A stretch of 43,197 nt of DNA. Origin: Treponema sp. (lineage in GTDB: Bacteria; Spirochaetota; Spirochaetia; Treponematales; Treponemataceae). Position numbers and translations under genes: made by a program. Location: assembly GCA_022640795.1 (NCBI GenBank), contig JALCCK010000021.1, positions 1-43,197 of the forward strand, in the 5' to 3' direction. Shown here one piece after another: positions 1-7,782 of this stretch (position 1 is its first letter; every line of letters begins with the position of its first letter). The notes below the pieces were generated by a model. The model saw nothing but the letters and a program-made list of their open reading frames with translations. It had not been told where the DNA came from and ran no database searches.

Positions 1-29
1 AACTATACTACCTGTCGGAGGCTAAAATT

Positions 30-341
30 ATGGTAGAACTATTTGAATCAATAATGCTGTGTGCTTTCGGTTGTTCATGGCCTATCAACGCCTATAAATC
101 ATGGAAGTCACAGTCAGCAGAAGGTAAAAGCATACTGTTCAGTATTATTATCCTGATCGGATATATTGCCGGTATAACAGGTAAAATAGTATCAGGTACT
201 ATTACCTACGTTTTTCTGCTTTACATCATCAATATTGCATTTGTTACGCTCGATCTGGTACTTACCTTGAATAACAAATACCACTTCGCCGGAAAGCAGT
301 CCGCAGTACCGGTTGAACCTGCCGTACAGGAAATAACATAA
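30..341 (+). CDS. Small PQ-loop-like membrane protein
   Basis: This 103-residue protein has about three hydrophobic segments (roughly residues 5-18, 34-55 and 60-80). After the first comes a Trp-Pro turn followed by a Lys/Ser-rich stretch (WPINAYKSWKSQS), the pattern of short bacterial PQ-loop/SemiSWEET-like proteins, with WP in place of PQ. Such proteins are half-transporters that dimerise. Some carry sugars, but many of the bacterial ones have no known substrate. A GGAGG lies 9 bases before the ATG. The next gene begins 17 bases downstream, so the two are probably cotranscribed. Specific transport function is not supported. Confidence 0.75.
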   Translation: MVELFESIMLCAFGCSWPINAYKSWKSQSAEGKSILFSIIILIGYIAGITGKIVSGTITYVFLLYIINIAFVTLDLVLTLNNKYHFAGKQSAVPVEPAVQEIT

Positions 342-358
342 TACGGAGAAAAGTATTG

Positions 359-985
359 ATGAATAAACTCATACAAAGCGAAGCCGAATGGTTTCATAAA
401 CTCAATAAAACGGCCCGGCCCGGAAACATAGTTTTTACCGGTTCTACATTTATGCATAATTTTCCGATCTCGGAACTTGAACATAATTTCCAGATGGCGG
501 AACATGTCTATAACAGAGCAATAGAAGGACTTCGCATAGCCGATTTTCATCAGGTACTTGATCTCTGTGTATTTGAACTTGCTCCTTCGAAACTGTTTAT
601 CAGTATCGGAGAAGAAGATGCCGCGGACGGCAACCTTTCTCTCACAGAATTTACGACATGCTATATACAAACCATCAGAGAAATACAGCAAAAACTTCCC
701 GCCTGTAAAATACACATTTTAGGACTTATGCCGACAGTCCGTGAATATAGAAAAATAAACAGTGCTCTCAGAGCTGACACGAGCAAGCTTAACTGTGAAT
801 TTCTCGATTTCGGGAGTGTTCTGCTCGATTCAGGTAATACGATTAAGGAAGAATATTCAAAAGACAAAAAAACATTTCAGCCGGGAGCCTATGTGGCAAT
901 TCTCCGGGATCTTAAAATGTTTTTCAGAAATCGGATGATGGGATTCGGTGAAGTCTGGAATATGGTGGAAAACTGGGGATATTAG
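359..985 (+). CDS. SGNH/GDSL hydrolase-like protein lacking catalytic residues
   Basis: The 208-residue product has the block order of SGNH (GDSL) esterases: VFTGST near residues 25-30, NRAIEG near 52-57, SIGEED near 82-87 and a C-terminal DKKT near 169-172. In active relatives of this subgroup these blocks read GSS, GIGG, GTND and DxxH. Here the nucleophile Ser is Thr, the oxyanion Gly and Asn are changed to Glu, and the catalytic His is Thr. The fold is probably kept but esterase activity is doubtful. The ATG at 359 is preferred over an upstream in-frame TTG at 356 because GGAG at 345-348 is well placed. It probably shares a transcript with the preceding PQ-loop gene. No signal peptide is visible, so it should be cytoplasmic. 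Confidence 0.7.
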   Translation: MNKLIQSEAEWFHKLNKTARPGNIVFTGSTFMHNFPISELEHNFQMAEHVYNRAIEGLRIADFHQVLDLCVFELAPSKLFISIGEEDAADGNLSLTEFTTCYIQTIREIQQKLPACKIHILGLMPTVREYRKINSALRADTSKLNCEFLDFGSVLLDSGNTIKEEYSKDKKTFQPGAYVAILRDLKMFFRNRMMGFGEVWNMVENWGY

Positions 986-1010
986 ATTAGACATTATCCC
1001 TAAAAACGAC

Positions 1011-1038
1011 TTGCATGAAGGCCATTTTGTGATACACT
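1011..1038 (+). promoter_or_regulatory. Candidate sigma-70 promoter for the GPH symporter gene
   Basis: TTGCAT (1011-1016) and TACACT (1033-1038) are separated by 16 bases, with a predicted start near 1045. This lies about 50 bases before the symporter ATG, in the short gap after the GDSL-like gene. Confidence 0.45.
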
Positions 1039-1093
1039 GGAACCGTTGCCGGGCGTCGACTCCACGGCGGCAGACATCATCGGAGTAACAGAA

Positions 1094-2491
1094 ATGGTAC
1101 AAAAAAAAGCACAGAGAGATACCGCTCAATCATCGGAACTGACAGCTACCGAAAAAATAACCTACACTACCGGAATCCTTGGGCAGAATATGATATATGA
1201 CTTCATGTCGATGTATATTCTGTTTTTCTTTACTGATATTCTCAAAATTCCGCCGAAAACAGCCGGAACTATTCTGGTCGCAGCCAGTCTGTGGGACGCA
1301 GTAAATGATCCGCTTATGGGAATGATTGCGGACAAGACACGGTCCAGGTGGGGAAAATTCCGGCCGTATCTGCTGTTTGACTCGCTGGTCATCGGTGCCG
1401 TAACAACACTGTGCTATGTAAAATTCGGCGGACCGCTGCCGGCCGTTATCGCCTACGCAGCTGTTGTCTATATCTTGTGGGGAATGACCTTTACGATGTG
1501 CGATATTCCGATATGGGCACTTTCATCCGTTTCATCCCCGAGTCCCACAGACCGGACCGCAATGGTCACGCTCGGAAAAATCGGATCGGTCATCGGCGTC
1601 GTTATTGTCTCTGTCGGCAGCGTAACAATACTCAAAATTTTCGGAGGAGAACGAAGTGCCCCTGCCTATACTGCAGCGGCAGGGCTCTTCGCCGGAGCCG
1701 GCAGCCTGCTTATGCTGATTACCGGGATTTTTTCGCATGAACGCATTCTGCCGCCGAAAAAAACGGTTCCGTTCAGCGAGAACAGTAAAACTATCTATAA
1801 AAACAAACCGCTGCTGTTGCTGCTCATCACATTATTTCTGCTCAATTTTATAAACAGTGTCAGACAGAGCGTCCAGATATACTTCGCTGTCTATACCTGG
1901 GGAAATGCCGGTTATGTCACCATGCTCGGACTCAGTCTGGTAGTCGGAATGCTGATCGGAATGGGAATTTCGCCGGCACTGATGAAGCGCGTCTCGAAAC
2001 AAAAACTTTTTATCGGCTCCTGCGCCGGCGGAGCAGTTATCAGCCTGCTGCCGTTCGTAACGAATTATTTGAATATTCCGCTCGGGCTCGTCTGTATCGG
2101 GATAAGTTTTGCTTTTACCGGCACCGCCATGATCGTCAGCACGTCCATGCTTATGGACGCGATAGATTATGCGGAACTCAAACTCGGATTCAGAGGAGAA
2201 GGCATCGCATTTTCGATGAATACGTTTCTGACCAAACTCGGCGGAACGCTGGCTAAGCTGCTGCTCGGCGCAGCGCTTATTGTCATGCATTATGTCGAGA
2301 ATCAGCAGCCGACGCCGGTTGTGCAACGCGGATTCAGCTTTCTGGTCTACATTGTGCCCGCAATTGCTTTTGTACTCTGCGCCGTGCCGATTCTGTTTTA
2401 TCCGCTGAAAAACTCAGATTTACATACTATGGAAGAAAAACTGAAAAAGCAGAGAGTAGAAACAGCAAACGCTAATGATGAAAAAGTCTGA
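1094..2491 (+). CDS. GPH-family sugar:cation symporter (MFS type)
   Basis: The 465-residue protein has about 12 membrane segments. Its N-terminal half carries the glycoside-pentoside-hexuronide (GPH, MelB-like) signature: an early helix ending in FFFTDIL, then WDAVNDPLMGMIADKTRSRWG with the conserved Asp residues and charged loop between helices 2 and 3, and FRPYLLF. Members import a glycoside or hexuronide with Na+ or H+ across the inner membrane. The ATG at 1094 is chosen because GGAG at 1082-1085 precedes it; an in-frame TTG at 1046 has no ribosome site. Its last 20 bases overlap the 3' end of the convergent purH. The sugar carried is not evident. Confidence 0.88.
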   Translation: MVQKKAQRDTAQSSELTATEKITYTTGILGQNMIYDFMSMYILFFFTDILKIPPKTAGTILVAASLWDAVNDPLMGMIADKTRSRWGKFRPYLLFDSLVIGAVTTLCYVKFGGPLPAVIAYAAVVYILWGMTFTMCDIPIWALSSVSSPSPTDRTAMVTLGKIGSVIGVVIVSVGSVTILKIFGGERSAPAYTAAAGLFAGAGSLLMLITGIFSHERILPPKKTVPFSENSKTIYKNKPLLLLLITLFLLNFINSVRQSVQIYFAVYTWGNAGYVTMLGLSLVVGMLIGMGISPALMKRVSKQKLFIGSCAGGAVISLLPFVTNYLNIPLGLVCIGISFAFTGTAMIVSTSMLMDAIDYAELKLGFRGEGIAFSMNTFLTKLGGTLAKLLLGAALIVMHYVENQQPTPVVQRGFSFLVYIVPAIAFVLCAVPILFYPLKNSDLHTMEEKLKKQRVETANANDEKV

Positions 2492-3644
2492 TTCCGGTAA
2501 ATGCCATAACCATGCCGTACCGGTCGCAGGTACTGATTACATCGTCGTCGCGGATTGATCCGCCGGGCTGCGCAATAACGCGGGCGCCGGACTTCCGGGC
2601 ACGTTCAATATTGTCGCCGAACGGAAAAAATGCGTCGGAACCGACCGCTACATCGGTATTTTTTGCAAGCCATGCTTCCCGTTCTTCTTTTGTAAAGACC
2701 GCAGGTTTTTCTCTGAATACGGCCTGCCATTTTCCGTCCGCAAGAACGTCCATATATTCGTCACCGATATAGAGATCGATCGCGTTATCACGTTCAGACC
2801 GTTTTAATCCGTCAACGAACGGGAGTTCGAGTACGTTCGGCGACTGGCGAAGCCACCAGTTGTCGGCCTTTGTTCCCGCAAGCCGCGTACAGTGAATGCG
2901 TGACTGCTGGCCGGCACCGACACCGACTGCCTGTCCGTCTTTGACGTAACAAACACTGTTTGACTGCGTATATTTGAGCACGATCAGAGAAACGAGCAGA
3001 TTACGTTTCTCTTCTATAGAGAGGCCTTTATTTTTTGTCACAATATTTTCAAGACACGATTCATCCAGCCGCAGGTCGTTGCGATGCTGTTCAAACGTTA
3101 TCCCGAATACCTGTTTGTGTTCGATGGGGTCCGGCACATAACCGGGATCTATCCGGATCACAGCGTAGGCACCTTTCTTTTTTTTCGAAAGAATTTCAAG
3201 CGCTTCCGGATCATACGACGGTGCAATAATACCGTCGGAAACTTCCTTTGCAATCAGCCGTGCCGTCGGAACATCGCATTCATCGGAAAGCGAAATAAAA
3301 TCACCGAACGACGACATACGATCCGCCCCGCGCGCCCGGGCATATGCAGCCGCAAGCGGAGAAAGTTCTCCGTTACCGGTAAAGTAAATCCGGCGGAGAA
3401 CATCGGTGAGCGGCAGTCCGACAGCTGCACCCGCAGGCGACACATGTTTGAATGAAGCCGCAGACGGAAGTCCGCTTGCGGCTTTCAATTCCGTTACCAG
3501 CTGCCATCCGTTTAACCCATCGAGCAGATTTATATATCCGGGCTTTCCGTTCAGAATCGTGAGCGGCAGCTCACCTTTTTCCATAAAGACCCGCGCCGGT
3601 TTCTGGTTCGGGTTGCAACCGTATTTTAGTTGAAATTCTTTCAT
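2472..3644 (-). CDS. purH: Stand-alone AICAR transformylase (C-terminal half of PurH)
   Basis: The protein converts AICAR to FAICAR with 10-formyl-tetrahydrofolate, the penultimate step of IMP synthesis. It starts LKYGCNPNQKPAR, the usual beginning of the transformylase domain, and contains SFKHVSPAG near residues 64-72 with the catalytic Lys-His pair. At 390 residues it lacks the N-terminal MGS-like IMP cyclohydrolase domain found in the usual PurH of about 520 residues. Stand-alone transformylases of this length occur in several anaerobes, so this is not obviously a truncation. No cyclohydrolase or other pur gene is nearby, so the last step must be encoded elsewhere. It is monocistronic as far as the window shows and converges on the symporter gene with a 20-base overlap. 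Confidence 0.9.
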   Translation of the reverse strand: MKEFQLKYGCNPNQKPARVFMEKGELPLTILNGKPGYINLLDGLNGWQLVTELKAASGLPSAASFKHVSPAGAAVGLPLTDVLRRIYFTGNGELSPLAAAYARARGADRMSSFGDFISLSDECDVPTARLIAKEVSDGIIAPSYDPEALEILSKKKKGAYAVIRIDPGYVPDPIEHKQVFGITFEQHRNDLRLDESCLENIVTKNKGLSIEEKRNLLVSLIVLKYTQSNSVCYVKDGQAVGVGAGQQSRIHCTRLAGTKADNWWLRQSPNVLELPFVDGLKRSERDNAIDLYIGDEYMDVLADGKWQAVFREKPAVFTKEEREAWLAKNTDVAVGSDAFFPFGDNIERARKSGARVIAQPGGSIRDDDVISTCDRYGMVMAFTGIRLFHH

Positions 3645-3899
3645 GGAACTATGGTAATGCGAACAGCCGATTCTTTCAATATCATGAAATCAGAAACGAA
3701 TTCATAAAACTAAATTATAACGGTACGTATCCATGTAAATGCATAAATATACAATTTTTAAAAAATTAACAAAAAAAATAAGCCATTATATCTGAATAAT
3801 AGACTTTTTTTCACCTTTTTTATTGTAAAAATCGGTAAAAATTATCAAAAAGCAGGAAAAAGTATTGTAAATAAAATGTATAAATATTCATAAATTTCA

Positions 3900-3928
3900 T
3901 TGACAAAAAAAAATTTATAACCTATTCT
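3900..3928 (+). promoter_or_regulatory. Sigma-70 promoter of the dipeptide-type importer operon
   Basis: A perfect TTGACA (3900-3905) is followed after 17 bases by TATTCT (3923-3928). The spacer is a run of A and T. Predicted transcription start is near 3935, only a few bases before the hairpin at 3941. Confidence 0.7.
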
Positions 3929-3940
3929 TTCTCTATCAGC

Positions 3941-3993
3941 AAAGACGTTGGTCTCTTCTCCTGTGAGGATAAGGGGCTGAACGTCTTTTTTTT
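3941..3993 (+). terminator. Terminator-like hairpin in the 5' leader (candidate attenuator)
   Basis: AAAGACGTT (3941-3949) pairs with AACGTCTTT (3980-3988) and runs into eight T residues (3986-3993), the form of an intrinsic terminator. It sits just after the promoter and about 150 bases before the binding-protein start. The left arm can instead fold locally as AGAC-GTTG-GTCT (3943-3954), which would break the terminator stem. This suggests conditional termination. A very similar hairpin lies at 16695. Confidence 0.6.
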
Positions 3994-4107
3994 GAGTTTC
4001 AGCGGTATCCATGAGCAAAATGCTGTTGCGGTAATCAAATCTCTCATAAGCAGGAGGGATTTGAATAACGGGCCTATCATAAGGAAAATGATATATTCAA
4101 AAGATTA

Positions 4108-4128
4108 ATACATAACGCTGTTATGTAT
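4108..4128 (+). promoter_or_regulatory. Hairpin abutting the ribosome site of the binding-protein gene
   Basis: ATACATAAC and GTTATGTAT form a perfect 9-bp stem with a GCT loop. It ends immediately before AGGAGG (4129-4134), so the folded form could alter ribosome access or protect the mRNA 5' of the coding region. Confidence 0.55.
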
Positions 4129-4140
4129 AGGAGGTGAAAA

Positions 4141-5733
4141 ATGAAAAGGATGAACGTGTTCTTTGCAGTCTGTATTATTGCCACAGCCGAATTCATGTTT
4201 GTTGGATGCGGAGCTAAAAAAGAAACAGGCAACGCGCAAACAGAAAAAAATGTCGTATACAAAGACACACTGAATGTTGCCTATAATGCACAGCCGGCAA
4301 CATTCGACCCGATGGTTACCGGCGCAAGCGCTACAGCTGAATTCTGTCGTCTTGTATTCGAGTCGCTTTTTGAAATGGATTCCAATGGAGATCCCAAACC
4401 ACAACTCTGTGAAAGTTATACAAAAAGTGATGATAACAAGGACTGGACATTCAATCTCCGGAAAGGAGTACTGTTTCATAACGGACAGGAAATGAAAGCT
4501 GTCGATGTTGCCGCATCTTTAAATCGTTGGATTAAAAAAAATACTATTATTCAACGATCCATAAAGGATGGAGAACAGTTTAAAGCGGATGGCGATTATA
4601 CGGTACGTATCAAACTTGACAATCCGTGTCTTCTGCTGCCGTATATGATTGCACAGTTCAGTCAGTTTGCGGCTGTTCTGCCGGCATCTGTGATAAAAGA
4701 GGCCGGTGATAAAACCCTGAAATTTGACCAGCTTATAGGAACAGGTTCTTTCAAATTTGTTGAATGGTCTGTTGACCATTATGTAAAACTTGAAAGGTTT
4801 GATGGTTATAAACCGTTTACGAAAGAAAGAGACGGAGCCTGGGGTGACAGGACAGCATATGTCAAAACAGTCAATCTGTATTTTGTCAGTGACCCCCAGA
4901 CACGTATCAATGGCCTTGAGACCGGTGAATATGATATTGCAACGTATCTCGGACTTAATGACGTACCGCGGTTAAAGGCGATGAAAGACGTCACCATGAT
5001 GGCCGAAACCTGCAATATGCTTACCATTACAATGAACAAATCAAAAGATTCGATTATGCACAATGTAAAATGGCGGCAGATTATCGGCTATGCAGTCAAT
5101 CTTGATGACATTATGGAAGGGGCCGTTCCGACTATAGACGGATATAAAGCATATACTGCAAGTCCTGAATATTTCAAATCCGATTCGCCGTGGTATTCCG
5201 GTGCAAAACAGACAATAAGTTACAATCCTGAAAAAGCAAAAGAAATGCTGAAAGAAATCGGTTATGACGGTACTCCGCTCAAAATGTTGACGACAGAGGT
5301 ATATCCTGAATTGTATAACTCAACACTTGTGATGAAACAGCAACTTGAATCTGCAGGTATTAACGTTGACCTTGAGCTTCTTGACTGGGGTACAATGCTT
5401 ACCCGGCTCGGACAGACAACAACTTTTGATCTGTATCCTATGGGATATCCGTTTGCAGACAATCCTGCCTCCAATATGACGCTGATGAAAACAAATGCTG
5501 CAGGATTTACCAATGATCCGCATCTGAACGATCTGATGATTCAGATGCAGTCACTGAAATCATTTGATGCGGCAAAAGATTTCTGGAGGACGACAATCGA
5601 ACCATACTGTGCGGAACAGGTATTTATCATAAATCTTGGTAGTTATGATTCTGTATATGGTGTTTCCAGCAAAGTAACAGGATTTAAACCGTATTTCGGT
5701 ATGATGCTCTGGGGAGTAAAAGTTACCCGGTAG
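4141..5733 (+). CDS. ABC transporter substrate-binding lipoprotein, family 5 (Dpp/Opp type)
   Basis: The 530-residue protein begins with a lipoprotein signal peptide ending in FVGC (Cys near residue 23), so it is anchored by lipid outside the inner membrane. The rest matches solute-binding family 5: LNVAYNAQPATFDP, LCESYTKSDDNKDWTFNLRKGV, FHNGQEMKAVDV and a late ADNPASN segment. Such proteins deliver peptides, nickel or other amide-containing small molecules to the permeases encoded just downstream. The ATG follows AGGAGGTG. It is the first gene of the operon 4141-11372, behind a long structured leader. Peptide versus other ligand cannot be decided from sequence. Confidence 0.92.
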   Translation: MKRMNVFFAVCIIATAEFMFVGCGAKKETGNAQTEKNVVYKDTLNVAYNAQPATFDPMVTGASATAEFCRLVFESLFEMDSNGDPKPQLCESYTKSDDNKDWTFNLRKGVLFHNGQEMKAVDVAASLNRWIKKNTIIQRSIKDGEQFKADGDYTVRIKLDNPCLLLPYMIAQFSQFAAVLPASVIKEAGDKTLKFDQLIGTGSFKFVEWSVDHYVKLERFDGYKPFTKERDGAWGDRTAYVKTVNLYFVSDPQTRINGLETGEYDIATYLGLNDVPRLKAMKDVTMMAETCNMLTITMNKSKDSIMHNVKWRQIIGYAVNLDDIMEGAVPTIDGYKAYTASPEYFKSDSPWYSGAKQTISYNPEKAKEMLKEIGYDGTPLKMLTTEVYPELYNSTLVMKQQLESAGINVDLELLDWGTMLTRLGQTTTFDLYPMGYPFADNPASNMTLMKTNAAGFTNDPHLNDLMIQMQSLKSFDAAKDFWRTTIEPYCAEQVFIINLGSYDSVYGVSSKVTGFKPYFGMMLWGVKVTR

Positions 5734-5856
5734 CCAATCTGTCTGCCGTTCTGAAGACGCACCGATTAAATCTTGATAATGTAAACCGGCGGTCCATTGT
5801 TATAACGAACGGGATATGGCTTCGGTAGCCGTATCATGTTCACAGGAGCATGAGAA

Positions 5857-6816
5857 ATGAAGAACTATATTCTGAAACGTTTTCTTTCAGCTTTATGTAC
5901 TCTTTTTATTTTATCGTTATTCGTCTTTCTGCTGGTCCATCTGACTCCCGGTGATCCTGCAAGAATTCTGCTTGGATCGGATGCATCAGAGGAAACGGTG
6001 ACAGCTGTCCGTGAGGAATTGGGACTGGATAATCCTCTTGCCGTGCAGTATGTCTCATGGTGCTGGAAAGTACTGCATGGTGATCTGGGAAAAAGTTACA
6101 CGAGAAATGGTTCCGTTTCCAATGCCATCAAAAAAGCAATGGGGCCGACCTTTATCCTGTCTTTCTGGGCGCTTCTTCTAGCTGTTGCAATTGCCATTCC
6201 CAGCGGTATTTTTGCGGCTCAACGGAAGGGAAAGCTGGGGGATTCAAGTGTCATTGCATTTTCTCTGTTTGGAATATCGACTCCGTCTTTTCTGCTCAGT
6301 CTTATACTGGTTCTTTTATTTTCTGTCAAATTCCAGCTGTTTCCTGTCGCAGGATATAAACCAATACTGAAATACGGATTTTTTACACATTTCAGATATA
6401 TCATTCTGCCGGTACTTTCGCTTGCAATGATGGAAGCTGCGGTACTGACGAGAATGACACGTTCATCGATGATTGACGTGATAAAAAATGACTATATACA
6501 GACTGCAAAAACAAAAGGACTCTCGGAACGGAATGTTCTGTATAAACATGCACTGAAAAATGCATTGATTCCTATTATAACCACCATAGGCCAAACTTTT
6601 GCGGCACTACTTTCCGGTGCCGCTGTCGTTGAAACTGTTTTCGGTATTCCGGGAATAGGACAGCTTATCGTAAATTCGGTTACCAAAAGAGATTATCCGG
6701 TAATTCAGGGAATTGTCCTGATTATAAGCCTGATATATATACTGATAAATCTGATAATCGATTTGCTGTACGGGATCGTGGATCCCAGAATGCGTGTGGC
6801 AGTCGGTCAGCATTAG
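5857..6816 (+). CDS. ABC transporter permease, DppB type
   Basis: The 319-residue inner-membrane permease starts with the family hallmark YILKRFLSALCTLFILS, followed by HLTPGDPARILLG and, in the large extracytoplasmic region, EELGLDNPLAVQY. The cytoplasmic EAA loop that docks with the ATPases is visible at about residues 207-250 (YIQTAKTKGLSE, ALKNALIPIITTIG). It pairs with the DppC-type permease that begins 12 bases later. AGGAG at 5844-5848 precedes the ATG. The 123-base gap before it contains a small stem (GGCT/AGCC near 5817-5830) but no terminator-like T tract. Confidence 0.93.
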   Translation: MKNYILKRFLSALCTLFILSLFVFLLVHLTPGDPARILLGSDASEETVTAVREELGLDNPLAVQYVSWCWKVLHGDLGKSYTRNGSVSNAIKKAMGPTFILSFWALLLAVAIAIPSGIFAAQRKGKLGDSSVIAFSLFGISTPSFLLSLILVLLFSVKFQLFPVAGYKPILKYGFFTHFRYIILPVLSLAMMEAAVLTRMTRSSMIDVIKNDYIQTAKTKGLSERNVLYKHALKNALIPIITTIGQTFAALLSGAAVVETVFGIPGIGQLIVNSVTKRDYPVIQGIVLIISLIYILINLIIDLLYGIVDPRMRVAVGQH

Positions 6817-6828
6817 AGGTCAGACAAT

Positions 6829-7707
6829 ATGAAAAACAAAGATGAAAAAATAGAACTTTCCAAAAAAGCGCTGCATGAATATCGCTGGATAGTATTTTTA
6901 AATTTTTTTAGAAAGCGACTGGTGTTTTTCGGATTTATCATTACGGTACTGCTTGCACTGACTGCCCTCCTGGCTCCTGTACTGGCACCGCATGATATTT
7001 ATGAGATAGACGTAGCGAACAAGCTGAAAGCTCCGAGTGTTCTGCATTATTTCGGTACGGACAATCTGGGGCGGGATATACTGTCGCGGACTATGTTTGG
7101 CATTCGTATTTCAATGACCGTTGGTTTTTCAACCGCAGCCGTAACGCTTGTATTGGGGTTGCTGCTTGGAATAGCTGCCGGTTATATTGATTTCCTTGAC
7201 AACCTGATAATGCGTATCTGTGAAGGGCTTGTTGCAATACCGCCGATCCTTATGGCTATTGCACTTGTTGCAGCATTGGGAGCCTCTGTACAGAATGTCA
7301 TTATTGCACTTTCTGTCGTATATATTCCTACCGTAGCCCGTGTAGCACGCGCTTCCACACTTTCCGTAAAAAGCCTGACCTATATAGAAGCAGAAAAAGC
7401 AGTTGGTGCATCGCCGCTACATATCATCATGCGCCACATAATACCCAATATTATTTCACCGGTTATCGTTCAGGTAACGTATATTTTTGCGTCATCGATA
7501 ATCATTGAAGCTGCACTGAGTTTTCTTGGAGCGGGGGTCCCGCAGCCGGCACCAAGTCTGGGGAACATGCTGTATGAAGCAAAAAACTATATTTTTAATG
7601 CATGGTGGATGACGATACTCCCCGGAATTTTCATGGTACTGACAGTACTCGGCTTGAATCTGTTTGGTGACGGTCTGCGTGATATTCTGGATCCGATGTC
7701 CAATTAA
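6829..7707 (+). CDS. ABC transporter permease, DppC type
   Basis: This 292-residue permease has the N-terminal helix followed by LAPHDIYEIDVANKL and HYFGTDNLGRDILSR, typical of the OppC/DppC family. The EAA loop lies near residues 190-230 (YIEAEKAVGASPLHIIMRHIIPN) and a C-terminal LGLNLFGDGLRDILDP ends the protein. It forms the membrane channel with the DppB-type partner. It ends 75 bases before the amidohydrolase gene, with no terminator between, so the operon continues. Confidence 0.93.
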   Translation: MKNKDEKIELSKKALHEYRWIVFLNFFRKRLVFFGFIITVLLALTALLAPVLAPHDIYEIDVANKLKAPSVLHYFGTDNLGRDILSRTMFGIRISMTVGFSTAAVTLVLGLLLGIAAGYIDFLDNLIMRICEGLVAIPPILMAIALVAALGASVQNVIIALSVVYIPTVARVARASTLSVKSLTYIEAEKAVGASPLHIIMRHIIPNIISPVIVQVTYIFASSIIIEAALSFLGAGVPQPAPSLGNMLYEAKNYIFNAWWMTILPGIFMVLTVLGLNLFGDGLRDILDPMSN

Positions 7708-7782
7708 CATTCGTGTACAAACTGCATACGGGATTACACCGCGGAAAATTTCTGCGGAATAAAATTTTGAGGAGAAAAAGAA

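Larger units (their letters stand above)
3645..4140. other. Intergenic region: AT-rich stretch plus structured leader of the importer operon
   Basis: Bases 3645-3895 are AT-rich, hold the purH upstream region and show no gene. From 3900 onward lies a promoter, a terminator-like hairpin and a leader of about 200 bases. The leader has a 6-bp stem (TATCAT 4075-4080 with ATGATA 4088-4093). It also has two possible tiny leader ORFs: ATG at 4011 (7 codons, weak ribosome site) and TTG at 4061 (15 codons, AGGAGGG only 2 bases upstream). Neither tiny ORF is convincing. Confidence 0.6.

Noticed and set aside
356..358. TTG as the start of the GDSL-like gene
   Set aside because: The ATG at 359 has better spacing from GGAG.
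4011..4108. Leader peptides before the importer operon
   Set aside because: Start spacing is poor and the codons show no enrichment for one amino acid.
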